From assembly GCA_045643185.1 (NCBI GenBank), contig JAZUKH010000155.1, positions 1 to 16,968 on the forward strand: a DNA stretch of 16,968 nt, in the 5' to 3' direction. How positions within the stretch are numbered: position 1 is the first letter of the stretch; each line of letters begins with the position of its first letter. The stretch comes from RGIG464 sp045643185. Its GTDB lineage: Bacteria; Myxococcota_A; Bradymonadia; UBA4248. Position numbers and translations under genes: made by a program. The notes under the pieces are model-generated. The model was not told the DNA's origin, did not search any database, and saw only the letters and a program-made list of their open reading frames with translations. Shown in pieces: positions 7,208-13,511 of this stretch.

Positions 7208-7897
7208 TTAGATCAGTGCCATAAGCTCGTCGATGCGCTTCAACACGAACATGCGCGGATGCGGCGCCAGGCTGGTATGTTCGTGCGACCAGGTGAGTGC
7301 ATAGGGCACGTGAACGGCATAAGCGCCGATCTCAAGCGGAGCCAGCACGTCGGAACGCGGCGAATTGCCGACCATCATGAATTCGTCAGGTCGAATGCCG
7401 CATCGGTCGAGCAGTTTGGCGTAATCACTCGGTTCCTTGCCCGACAAAACGATGTAATCGAGCCCAAGTGCCTTAAACGGCGACTGGTCGAATTTGCGCT
7501 CCTGTTCGAGCAGGTCGCCCTTGGTGACGATGAACACGTGGCGAGTACGCATGCAGTGCGTGACCGTCTCGTAGGCGCCCGGCAACAAGTTCGTTGGCAT
7601 TCGCAACAAGTTTTTGCCGAGGACGAGTATTTGCTGAACGACCGAGTTCGGCAGATCAGGCACGAGCTGCGTCGCAGTCTCGATGAGCGACATGGTCATG
7701 GCTTTGGCGCCATAACCGAGCAATGTCATGTTGCGCGCCTCAGTCTGGTCGAGGGCTTTTTGGGTCTCGTCGGGGTCGATAAAGGGCTTCAACAACTGCC
7801 CGAACGAGGCCTGGGTATTGCGGTAAAAATCTTCGTTCTGCCAAAGTGTGTCATCGGCGTCGAACGCAATGTGTCGAATGGCACTAAGGTCGGTCAT
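7208..7897 (-). CDS. HAD-superfamily hydrolase
   Basis: This is a 229-aa cytoplasmic phosphatase-type HAD protein. Motif I is HIAFDADDTLW (Asp13 nucleophile, Asp15 acid/base). Motif II is the Thr of FIVTKGD (~125). The Lys in SGKEPSDYAKLL (~154-161) supplies motif III. Motif IV is MMVGNSPRSD (~174-183). A helical cap domain lies between motifs I and II (~20-105). The ATG at 7897 was preferred over an in-frame start 42 bases upstream because it leaves one base between the stop of the bamD-like gene and this start and places the HAD motif at the usual distance from the N-terminus. Translational coupling in one operon is therefore likely. There is no good Shine-Dalgarno, consistent with coupling. 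The substrate cannot be read from the sequence; small phosphorylated metabolites are usual for the family. Confidence 0.85.
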   Translation of the reverse strand: MTDLSAIRHIAFDADDTLWQNEDFYRNTQASFGQLLKPFIDPDETQKALDQTEARNMTLLGYGAKAMTMSLIETATQLVPDLPNSVVQQILVLGKNLLRMPTNLLPGAYETVTHCMRTRHVFIVTKGDLLEQERKFDQSPFKALGLDYIVLSGKEPSDYAKLLDRCGIRPDEFMMVGNSPRSDVLAPLEIGAYAVHVPYALTWSHEHTSLAPHPRMFVLKRIDELMALI

Positions 7898-7898
7898 G

Positions 7899-8693
7899 CT
7901 AGGGCACTTCGGGATGGGCCGCGATCCAAGCGGCGGCATCCCTTGCGGAATCAGAGTCAGGGTAATTGGTGACGAGCTGGTTGAGCACGCGTTTGGCGCT
8001 GACAGGGTCTTTGAGCTTCAAATAGCTATGGGCAAGCAGAATGTGGGCGGACGGCATGACCTCGGTGTCGGGGTAAGTCTTGATGGCCTGTTCGAGACGG
8101 GCAGCCACGCCGTTGTAAGACTCGCGTTTGAAGTAAAACTCAGCGACATCGATCTCGTGATTGGCAAGTCTTCGACGCACTTCTTTGTATTGTTCTTTGG
8201 CCTTGTCGATGTTTTTATCCTCGGGATAACGGGCGATGAACGCGCTGAGCGCGGTCTGAGCCTGTTTTGTCGACGTTCGGTCGCGTTGCCACGGGTCAGG
8301 CAAAAAGAAGTAGTCTGCGGGCATGAGCTCGTAGTAGCAGTTTGCAGCTTCGTAGGCCGCGTAAGGCACGTCAGCATGAGCCGGGTAGGTGCGCACAAAC
8401 TCGTTGTAGCTGACAGCCGCAGTGGCGTAGTCACCGGCATTTCGATAAGCATCGGCGATGCGCAAATCGGCCAGTGTCGTCCAACGGGTGGCGTAGGGAA
8501 AATTGAGTTTGATGTTGTTGAACGCGCGAATGGCGTCTTCGTTGGCGCCACCTTCGAGTCTTCGAACTGCCTCGCGATACTCGAGTTCGGCCTCGCTATT
8601 GGGTTCGCCGACGAACACGGTCTTGGGCATGGAACTACAGCCACAGACCGTGATCATCAGCAACAACGAAAGAAGGAACGTTTTGAATTTCAT
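7899..8693 (-). CDS. bamD: BamD-like outer-membrane assembly lipoprotein
   Basis: This is a 264-aa lipoprotein whose signal peptide ends MITVCGC (Cys19). The rest is tandem TPR-like helical pairs: YREAVRRLEGGANEDAIRAFNNIKLNFPYATRWTTLA at the start, then AGDYATAAVSYNEFVRTYP, QTALSAFIARYPEDKN, and VAARLEQAIKTYPDTEV with SAKRVLNQLVTNYPDSDSA at the end. Length, order and the N-terminal 'A..F..I...FP.S....A' pattern match BamD/YfiO, which with BamA inserts beta-barrel proteins into the outer membrane from the periplasmic face. The ATG at 8693 was chosen because it starts the signal peptide; longer in-frame extensions are Arg-rich and unlike one. It lies 29 bp after the helical-repeat gene and one base before the HAD gene, in one transcription unit. 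A paralogous TPR lipoprotein of unrelated function remains possible. Confidence 0.8.
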   Translation of the reverse strand: MKFKTFLLSLLLMITVCGCSSMPKTVFVGEPNSEAELEYREAVRRLEGGANEDAIRAFNNIKLNFPYATRWTTLADLRIADAYRNAGDYATAAVSYNEFVRTYPAHADVPYAAYEAANCYYELMPADYFFLPDPWQRDRTSTKQAQTALSAFIARYPEDKNIDKAKEQYKEVRRRLANHEIDVAEFYFKRESYNGVAARLEQAIKTYPDTEVMPSAHILLAHSYLKLKDPVSAKRVLNQLVTNYPDSDSARDAAAWIAAHPEVP

Positions 8694-8722
8694 GATGCGC
8701 AATGAGTGAAAACGAAGTGGCG

Positions 8723-9451
8723 TTAAACGACGAGACCTTTGTCGTTGAGGCGCATACCGTTGGGCAGATGGGCTGCGACGGCTTCGCGACAATCCTCGGG
8801 CACGGTCCAGGCTTTGTCGCGGAAAGCCTCGGCAATCAAATTGAGGACGCGTTGACTCGTTTCATCTTTAAAACGGGCTGCGAGCGCCTCGATGCCATAG
8901 TCGTGGGCCTGCACGATGACCGTGTCGGCTGCCACAAAACGGATCGTCTCGTTGTCATCGCCCAAATACGGCAACACAGCACGACCGATCGATTCCTCAT
9001 CGAACTTCTTGATGACGAGGATCATCTGTTCCTTGCGTTCAGGATTACGCACATAATCAGGACCGATGCTGTTGAGCAACTCGACGAGAAACTCAACGAG
9101 CTCCTCGTGAGAAATCAGTTCTCTAAGCGTACGGTAAGGCCAGTTAAAGTCTTTGTCGTGTGTGCGCAAAAAGTTTTTGAGCGGATCAACGCTGCCGCTT
9201 CCAAGACCGACGAGCAACGACTTGGTCAACTCTTTCTCATCCGCATCGTTCGTGCCGTTATCACAGTGTCCCGTGAAACGCATGATCAAACGCGGCGCTG
9301 CCAGTTCAGGCCCCATCGCCGCCAACTGCTCAAGATAGTAGCAACGATCAGCCGTCTGGCCATACATGTTCGTGATCTTCGCCTTCAGCTTGTCAGCTTT
9401 TTCTTCAGGCGTCGGCTTAAAAAAACGGCGAATTGCCTCGGATAAACTCAT
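8723..9451 (-). CDS. HEAT/armadillo-like helical-repeat protein
   Basis: This is a 242-aa soluble protein with no signal peptide, made almost wholly of amphipathic helices. After an amphipathic N-terminus (MSLSEAIRRFFKPTPEEKADKL), pairs of helices recur with HEAT-like phrases: RCYYLEQLAAMGPELAAPRLIMRF (~37-60), EELVEFLVELLNSIGPDYV (~116-135), ESIGRAVLPYLGDDNETIRFVAADTVI (~153-180) and YGIEALAARFKDETSQRVLNLIAEAFRDK (~185-213). Such solenoids usually serve as protein-binding scaffolds. It is the first gene of the unit with bamD and the HAD hydrolase. A consensus-like promoter lies at 9524-9551 and an AGG-containing ribosome site about seven bases before the ATG. Conserved linkage to bamD would suggest an envelope role, but this is only inferred from the single locus. 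Confidence 0.7.
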   Translation of the reverse strand: MSLSEAIRRFFKPTPEEKADKLKAKITNMYGQTADRCYYLEQLAAMGPELAAPRLIMRFTGHCDNGTNDADEKELTKSLLVGLGSGSVDPLKNFLRTHDKDFNWPYRTLRELISHEELVEFLVELLNSIGPDYVRNPERKEQMILVIKKFDEESIGRAVLPYLGDDNETIRFVAADTVIVQAHDYGIEALAARFKDETSQRVLNLIAEAFRDKAWTVPEDCREAVAAHLPNGMRLNDKGLVV

Positions 9452-9523
9452 ATCTAACCTATATCAGTCATTATGTTCGTTTCAAAATGCGCGGCTCAGA
9501 ACACCGCACAAAAAAGCGATAGT

Positions 9524-9551
9524 AATTTAAGGACGTTCGATTTTGTGTCAA
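9524..9551 (-). promoter_or_regulatory. Sigma-70-type promoter of the helical-repeat/bamD/HAD operon
   Basis: On the minus strand a perfect -35 box TTGACA (9551-9546) is followed by a 16-bp spacer and TAAATT (9529-9524), which matches TATAAT at four positions including the key A2 and T6. Predicted start of transcription is near 9517, leaving a leader of about 65 nt before the ATG at 9451. Confidence 0.6.
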
Positions 9552-9617
9552 GCAAAACCGTGATTTTTTTGCCATCCCGACGTTGGAACAAAAAAAATTT
9601 GCCAATTATTCAAAATT

Positions 9618-9632
9618 CGTCCACTTTGGACG
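9618..9632. repeat. Short perfect inverted repeat upstream of the murein endopeptidase gene
   Basis: CGTCCA (9618-9623) and TGGACG (9627-9632) are perfect complements around CTT. It lies between the two divergent promoters and could be an operator or a small hairpin. Confidence 0.4.
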
Positions 9633-9635
9633 GCG

Positions 9636-9665
9636 ATTTTGAACCCCGGGGGTCGAAAATATAAT
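9636..9665 (+). promoter_or_regulatory. Imperfect palindrome abutting a TATAAT box, before the M74 gene
   Basis: ATTTT-GA-ACCCC-G-GGGGT-CG-AAAAT spans 9636-9660 with 20 of 25 positions symmetric about 9648. It is joined directly to TATAAT (9660-9665), which in turn touches the ribosome site AGAGG (9666-9670). A weak -35-like TTGAAC is at 9639-9644, only 15 bp upstream. If TATAAT is the real -10, the transcript would start after the ribosome site, so the palindrome may instead belong to a leader or an operator. Confidence 0.4.
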
Positions 9666-9677
9666 AGAGGTAAAGCG

Positions 9678-10757
9678 ATGAAACAGTCGACAACGAATCT
9701 GATCACGCGCATCTGTCTGATGATTTCAGCCATCGCGTTATTAATGACGTTTGTACACGACCTTGCGCTTGCGAACAGCAAGGTGATCGACACCCCTGTC
9801 TCGTTTGTGAGCACGACGCAATCGCCCCAACCAGACGAGGTTTCCGACCCGAATACCGCGTCTGCCCAAACGCTTTCGCGCCCCATCCTATCCGCGGCCG
9901 CGTTGGGCGCAGCCGTCGGAGCGAGCGGTTATGCCCAGGCGCTTCAAGCTCGCGCGTGGCTCGACCCGGTGCCTGAAATTGCCTACCCTGAAGAGATCCA
10001 ATACACCGTCACGAAGCCTATCAGCCTCATCAAGCAGTCGACCCTGTGGGGCGTTTCTCCCAGGCTGCTTTTGGCGCTCAATCCTGGTTTTTCGGAGGGC
10101 TCACAACTCTCGCCAGGCCTCAAACTGACGGTTTTCAAACGCACAGCCTGGTCGCCGCAACCGGTCTCGATCGGCCCAACCAATCGTGGCCGCATTCAAA
10201 ATGGCTGGATGATGCCCGAGGGCGACGAAAACAGCGGCTATTTTCTGCGCGACGAGCGTCAACGCTCTTTCGCAACCGCAAACACGATCAGCGCGCTCGT
10301 CAGCGGTTTTGCGGCGTATGCCACGCGTTTTCCCGAAGCACCGCGCGTCAACGTCGGTGATTTCTCAAAACGACGTGGCGGCAAGATCAAACCCCATGCC
10401 TCCCACCAATCCGGCCGCGATGTCGACATCGGGTTTATTCACGTCGGAACACCACGCAACCCACAGCATTTTACACGAGCCACCAGCACCAACGTCGATG
10501 TCGAAAAGACCTGGTTCATGCTAAAATCGATCATCGCGTCAGGCGAAGTCAAATCGATCTACGTCGACAAGACCGTGCAGAAACAATTGTATAATTTTGC
10601 CAAAAACGAGTTGAACGACGCCCAGCTAGAGGCGATCTTCTCCATTCCGAAGCGCGAACACTCGTCTTCTGCCCTCATCCAGCATTGGCCAGGACACCGC
10701 AATCACTTCCACATTCGATTCACGTGTCCTGAAAACAACCCGAGATGCCGAAAGTAA
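9678..10757 (+). CDS. Penicillin-insensitive murein endopeptidase (M74/MepA-like) with LysM domain
   Basis: This is a 359-aa exported protein. Residues ~8-32 form a signal or anchor helix, followed by a Ser/Pro-rich linker. A LysM-type peptidoglycan-binding domain occupies ~107-153 (YTVTKPISLIKQ, TLWGVSPRLLLALNP, LSPGLKLTVF). The M74 catalytic domain runs ~180-350: YFLRDERQRSFATANT, then HASHQSGRDVDIG with zinc ligands His243 and Asp250, and NHFHIRF with His345. The His-x6-Asp spacing and HxH end motif match MepA of the LAS metallopeptidase group. The enzyme should cleave DD/LD peptide cross-links in periplasmic murein. The ATG at 9678 follows AGAGG by seven bases; an upstream TTG at 9639 was rejected because it lies in the palindrome and spoils the signal. 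It is transcribed divergently from the bamD operon. Confidence 0.9.
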   Translation: MKQSTTNLITRICLMISAIALLMTFVHDLALANSKVIDTPVSFVSTTQSPQPDEVSDPNTASAQTLSRPILSAAALGAAVGASGYAQALQARAWLDPVPEIAYPEEIQYTVTKPISLIKQSTLWGVSPRLLLALNPGFSEGSQLSPGLKLTVFKRTAWSPQPVSIGPTNRGRIQNGWMMPEGDENSGYFLRDERQRSFATANTISALVSGFAAYATRFPEAPRVNVGDFSKRRGGKIKPHASHQSGRDVDIGFIHVGTPRNPQHFTRATSTNVDVEKTWFMLKSIIASGEVKSIYVDKTVQKQLYNFAKNELNDAQLEAIFSIPKREHSSSALIQHWPGHRNHFHIRFTCPENNPRCRK

Positions 10758-10758
10758 C

Positions 10759-10797
10759 GCGACAACTCAGCCAAAAGGCGTTCGTTGTCGCATTTTC
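10759..10797 (+). terminator. Intrinsic-type terminator after the M74 gene
   Basis: GCGACAAC (10759-10766) pairs with GTTGTCGC (10784-10791). An inner GCC-AAAA-GGC pairs again, and the stem is followed by ATTTTC. It begins one base after the stop codon and lies before the convergent TPR gene's end at 10815. The short T-run makes it plausible but not ideal. Confidence 0.6.
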
Positions 10798-10814
10798 ATC
10801 CATGCTTGGGGCTT

Positions 10815-11567
10815 TTACAGACTCTGTGAGTATTTCAGGCACTGTTCACCGAGGTCGGATTTGGGCGTTAACTCATGACAGCGCTTGAAATATTTGTAGG
10901 CAGCAGGCACATCGCCCTGACTGGCACTGATCAATCCAAGGTGCAGATTAGGCTCAGGATAGCTCGGGCAATTCTCGATCGCTTCTTTGTAATTTTTAGC
11001 GGCTTCGGGTTCGCGATGCATTTCTTCAAGAATGATACCGAGGTTATTCAGTCCGAGACAAAACTTTGGATTCACATCGACCGAGAGACGCGTCTGTTCG
11101 AGAGCTTCGGGAAGCATACCCATTTTGTAATAGGCCCAGCCGAGGTTGCCGTAAGCGATCCAAGGGGAGGTGTACAGCGGCGACTTGGATAGTTCTTCAA
11201 AAATGACGGCAGCATCTTCCCAGCGTTCCTGGAACATATAAGCGGTTCCCAGGTTATTTTTGCAGTTAAGCATGTTGGGATTCGTCGCCAAAGCACGTTT
11301 GAAGTGCGTAATGGCCTCGTCGTATTGACGACGGCCAAGTCGAATGAAGCCCATGAGGTGATTGGCATCGGCATGATCTGGGTCAGAGGCCAATACGAGC
11401 GCCAGTGAGCGGATCGCCATCGACGTTTCGCCGGCGTTGAAATAGTTGACCGCCATTTCATAATCGACGTCGATCTGCTTTTTGGTCTCGATCTCTTTTT
11501 GGGAGGCTCCACAACCGAACGTCAGGCTACCGAGAAGAAGAATAGAAAGAAGAGTTTGAACGCGCAT
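10815..11567 (-). CDS. Tgl/PilF(PilW)-like TPR lipoprotein
   Basis: This is a 250-aa lipoprotein (lipobox SLTFGC, Cys19) built of about six TPR repeats. Readable units include YEMAVNYFNAGETSMAIRSL, ANHLMGFIRLGRRQYDEAITHFKRALATNP, CKNNLGTAYMFQERWEDAAVIFEE, AYGNLGWAYYKMGMLPEALEQTRLSVDVNP, GLNNLGIILEEMHREPEAAKNYKEAIENCP and LHLGLISASQGDVPAAYKYFKRC. Size, lipidation and repeat layout match PilF/PilW and the Myxococcus protein Tgl, which help the type IV pilus secretin PilQ assemble in the outer membrane. No other pilus gene is in the window, so the assignment rests on architecture; a generic TPR lipoprotein remains possible. It starts four bases after the stop of the 12069-11572 gene, so the two are almost surely co-transcribed. 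Confidence 0.75.
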   Translation of the reverse strand: MRVQTLLSILLLGSLTFGCGASQKEIETKKQIDVDYEMAVNYFNAGETSMAIRSLALVLASDPDHADANHLMGFIRLGRRQYDEAITHFKRALATNPNMLNCKNNLGTAYMFQERWEDAAVIFEELSKSPLYTSPWIAYGNLGWAYYKMGMLPEALEQTRLSVDVNPKFCLGLNNLGIILEEMHREPEAAKNYKEAIENCPSYPEPNLHLGLISASQGDVPAAYKYFKRCHELTPKSDLGEQCLKYSQSL

Positions 11568-11571
11568 GCCG

Positions 11572-12069
11572 TTAGAACCTTGCTACGAGGGCTTTAAACG
11601 TGTTTCGATCAGCAGGTGAAAGCTTTAACCCGGTGCCCATTGAATTGAAATCACTAAGTTTGAAATCGCCGACACAGGGCGTTTTATCATCCAACACACG
11701 CGTAAGCGGCAATTTTTTGAGAATGGTCATATAGGTCGGCGTTGCCTGCAAAACAGGGGTAAAATGAATGTCCTGATGGCTGAACGACTCGATGATCTTG
11801 GCTTCGAACTGCATGGCCTGATCCAACGGGATCTCGTTAGGTTCACACATCCATGTGTGAAAAAGCTTGCTCTGCATATCGTAGAGGCTGACGAAATAGC
11901 TCATCGTGCCCGAAATATCGAAGAGCGCGTAGAGCGCCGCCGCGCCCGTAAACGGAGGCATGGCATCGTCCAGGATCATTTTGTCCACATCCGCGTACCA
12001 AAGCGCCACAACGCGATTTTGCGAGACGGGTAACGGCACCTGAACCACGCCGAACTTGATATCATCCAT
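11572..12069 (-). CDS. Conserved-looking soluble protein, unknown function
   Basis: This is a 165-aa protein without signal peptide or membrane span. It has an alternating alpha/beta texture: KFGVVQVPLPV and RVVALWYADVDKMIL at the start, then ALYALFDISGTMSYFVSLYDMQSKLFHTWMC, an acidic helical middle (LDQAMQFEAKIIESF), and a C-terminal half ending LSPADRNTFKALVARF. I recognise no family. The ATG at 12069 was chosen because GGAG lies six bases upstream; an earlier TTG overlaps that site. The gene precedes the Tgl/PilF-like lipoprotein by four bases, so it may act with pilus or envelope assembly. The message appears to begin near 12128 at a hairpin described at 12100-12140. Confidence 0.65.
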   Translation of the reverse strand: MDDIKFGVVQVPLPVSQNRVVALWYADVDKMILDDAMPPFTGAAALYALFDISGTMSYFVSLYDMQSKLFHTWMCEPNEIPLDQAMQFEAKIIESFSHQDIHFTPVLQATPTYMTILKKLPLTRVLDDKTPCVGDFKLSDFNSMGTGLKLSPADRNTFKALVARF

Positions 12070-12099
12070 GATCTTCTCCAAACATTGTCTGTAAAACCG

Positions 12100-12128
12100 A
12101 AAAAATGCCCGTCAACGCGTCGACGGGC
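12100..12128 (-). terminator. Strong intrinsic terminator after the ParB-like gene
   Basis: Read on the minus strand, GCCCGTC (12128-12122) pairs with GACGGGC (12113-12107) around an 8-nt loop, followed by ATTTTTTCGG. This is a textbook hairpin plus T-run. It lies 75 bp beyond the stop of the ParB-like gene (12203) and only 30 bp before the start codon of the next gene. Confidence 0.8.
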
Positions 12129-12134
12129 GACAAC

Positions 12135-12140
12135 ATTATA
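12135..12140 (-). promoter_or_regulatory. Candidate -10 box for the 12069/11567 gene pair
   Basis: The minus strand carries a perfect TATAAT at 12140-12135, with no good -35 at the expected distance (TTCGCG). CGACA half-sites flank it in inverted orientation (CGACA and TGTCG about 14 bp apart). The predicted start is near 12128, exactly at the foot of the terminator-like hairpin. Confidence 0.45.
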
Positions 12141-12202
12141 AAGAAATGTCGTGATTTCGCGAATTTTTTTGACGGCAAAACCTCGTGATGCGCGCAAACA
12201 AC

Positions 12203-13195
12203 TTAGCTGTCCAAAGCGATTCGAAGATCTGTGAGAATCGTCATGATGGCGTCTATCTCGGCTTTGAGCTCGTCGGCGCTGTCAGCGGACATGGTCATGG
12301 AATTTTTAAACCCAACGCGGCTGATGTCGTTCTTGAATTTGGCGAGTTTAAGACCAACGTTTTCGAATTTCCCACTGTTTTCGATGCGGGCGTGTCCATC
12401 ACGGATCTTCATTTGACCAGCAGCGATATCGGTCATGACCTGTTGGGCATCATTGTCCCCCTCGACCGCCACTTTGGCGGTCTCACTGAGCATACCGATC
12501 TCACGCGTCTTGGATATTTCCTCGTTTTTGACAGCAGCTGCGACCGTCTCATCCAAATCAGTCTCGGTCTCACGGATCTTTTTGATCGACGCGTCTTTGA
12601 GATACTTGTCGTAGCACTGCCAATGTTTTTCATTCAGATCGTCATGATTCACCATGAACTCGATCGTTTTAATGTATTTGTTGGCACACTTGGTCGAGAT
12701 GCCGAGTTCGGCAGCCATGTCGCGCACGGGAATGTTCGTCTGTTTGTAGCGACGATAGAGATAACTGGCCTGTTCAAACGGGCCCCAGTCTTTGCGCCCG
12801 ATGATGTGATACTGGCCCAGCAACACGAAAATAGCCTCTTCATCGATGTCTTTGGGCAACACGCGACAAGGCACTTCACCCCATTTGTAAGGGTCATCCT
12901 GAGCAAGCAGGCGATACGCAGCCAAACGGCTATTACCTTCGAGCACCGTCATGTCTCCGTCACGCACATAGAGCGGCTCGATCAGTCCGCCGTTGCAGTC
13001 GATCGACACTTTGAGCTGCTGCACGTGTTCCAACGCACACATCATCGTCTGCATCTGTTCCTGCGTCGGCACGCCGCGATGCTCAAAATCGCTGAAGCGT
13101 GGGTTTTCGACGTTAAATTTGAGCTCCGTCTGCGGGATCATACGAAGTTCGACCTGAAATTCGCGTTTGCCCAGAATCATCGTTTCGATCGTCAT
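12203..13195 (-). CDS. Stand-alone ParB-domain DNA-binding protein
   Basis: This is a 330-aa soluble protein with a ParB/Sulfiredoxin-type N-terminal domain. The core is NGGLIEPLYVRDGDMTVLEGNSRLAAYRLL (~68-97), in which GNSRLAAYRLL replaces the GERRLRA nucleotide-contact motif of chromosomal ParB. RVLPKDIDEEAIFVLLGQYHIIGRKDWGPFEQASYLYRRY (111-150) matches the following helices. A helix-turn-helix follows (~155-176: VRDMAAELGISTKCANKYIK). The C-terminal ~150 residues are charged helices without a familiar dimer domain. No ParA-like partner lies beside it, which argues against a simple plasmid partition pair and for a regulator or DNA-organising role. The ATG at 13195 has AAAGGA about six bases upstream. 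A promoter is proposed at 13272-13299, and a terminator ends the unit at 12100-12128, so it is probably transcribed alone. Confidence 0.8.
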   Translation of the reverse strand: MTIETMILGKREFQVELRMIPQTELKFNVENPRFSDFEHRGVPTQEQMQTMMCALEHVQQLKVSIDCNGGLIEPLYVRDGDMTVLEGNSRLAAYRLLAQDDPYKWGEVPCRVLPKDIDEEAIFVLLGQYHIIGRKDWGPFEQASYLYRRYKQTNIPVRDMAAELGISTKCANKYIKTIEFMVNHDDLNEKHWQCYDKYLKDASIKKIRETETDLDETVAAAVKNEEISKTREIGMLSETAKVAVEGDNDAQQVMTDIAAGQMKIRDGHARIENSGKFENVGLKLAKFKNDISRVGFKNSMTMSADSADELKAEIDAIMTILTDLRIALDS

Positions 13196-13271
13196 ATCGT
13201 TCCTTTACCTTTGTCTGACACCGTGTTTCGTAAAATGGCATACAACCCGTGTCTTTCGAACGGGGCCAACC

Positions 13272-13299
13272 ATTTTACTAGGATCCTAGACGATGTGAA
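13272..13299 (-). promoter_or_regulatory. Promoter of the ParB-like gene with palindrome in the spacer
   Basis: On the minus strand TTCACA (13299-13294) and TAAAAT (13277-13272) each match the sigma-70 consensus at five of six positions and are 16 bp apart. The perfect 12-bp palindrome CTAGGATCCTAG fills most of the spacer, so a dimer bound there would block polymerase. Predicted start is near 13265, about 70 nt before the ATG. Confidence 0.55.
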
Positions 13300-13302
13300 T
13301 GT

Positions 13303-13419
13303 GATTTTTTATGCAACCTGGCTGAGGCAGCATCGTCTGGTCAGAAATTCAAAATCTCAGCCGTAGCGAAGCCGAAGGCAAGCCGGCTGAGATGCTCTAA
13401 CGATTTTTTATGCAACCTG
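13303..13419 (+). repeat. 18-bp direct repeats flanking a hairpin-forming segment
   Basis: GATTTTTTATGCAACCTG occurs exactly at 13303-13320 and again at 13402-13419, enclosing 81 bp. The repeat resembles a duplication around an inserted palindrome, but no transposase or terminal inverted repeats are present. It could also have arisen by local duplication of regulatory DNA. Confidence 0.8.
13320..13409 (+). promoter_or_regulatory. Possible attenuator-like alternative hairpins
   Basis: GGCTGAG at 13320-13326 can pair with CTCAGCC at 13356-13362. The same CTCAGCC is also part of a 10-bp perfect stem, ATCTCAGCCG (13354-13363) with CGGCTGAGAT (13384-13393), which is followed after ten bases by T6 (13404-13409). 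The two structures are mutually exclusive. No clear promoter upstream on the plus strand was found, so whether this is ever transcribed as a leader of the symporter is unproven. Confidence 0.35.
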
Positions 13420-13440
13420 ACCGATCAACGCGGTATAAGT

Positions 13441-13456
13441 TGTTTCACTTAAAAAA
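13441..13456. promoter_or_regulatory. parS-like element
   Basis: TGTTTCACTTAAAAAA matches the canonical bacterial parS palindrome TGTTTCACGTGAAACA at 13 of 16 positions; the left half-site is perfect (8/8) and the right matches 5/8. It lies between the ParB-like gene and the symporter gene, overlapping the start predicted from TATAAG (13434-13439). The ParB-like protein is divergent, so recognition of this site is a hypothesis. Confidence 0.35.
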
Positions 13457-13511
13457 CGCCCACATGACGCGTGTCCTAATAACCTCTCGACTCGATCCAT
13501 TTTGACAAGCT

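Larger units (their letters stand above)
13196..13511. promoter_or_regulatory. Palindrome-rich divergent region of ParB-like and symporter genes
   Basis: This 316-bp non-coding gap contains, left to right: a nested inverted repeat TAAAATGG/CCATTTTA (13231-13238, 13270-13277) enclosing CCCGT/ACGGG; the 12-bp palindrome CTAGGATCCTAG (13278-13289); AGACGATG/CATCGTCT (13288-13295, 13331-13338); an 18-bp direct repeat (13303-13320 and 13402-13419); two competing hairpins (13320-13362 and 13354-13393); TATAAG (13434-13439); and a parS-like element (13441-13456). No ORF of note lies inside it. Confidence 0.6.

Noticed and set aside
7139..9445. Three long plus-strand frames opposite the HAD/BamD/helical-repeat operon
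   Set aside because: The minus-strand proteins have unmistakable motifs and operon spacing; the plus frames are complements of GC-biased coding sequence.
12185..13366. 393-residue open frame on the plus strand opposite the ParB-like gene
   Set aside because: It is an antisense shadow: the minus frame has clear ParB-domain and helix-turn-helix motifs, a ribosome site, promoter and terminator, while the plus frame shows no family feature.
13303..13419. Transposon insertion with target-site duplication
   Set aside because: The enclosed 81 bp has no transposase and no terminal inverted repeats adjoining the 18-bp copies; kept only as a repeat or regulatory structure.
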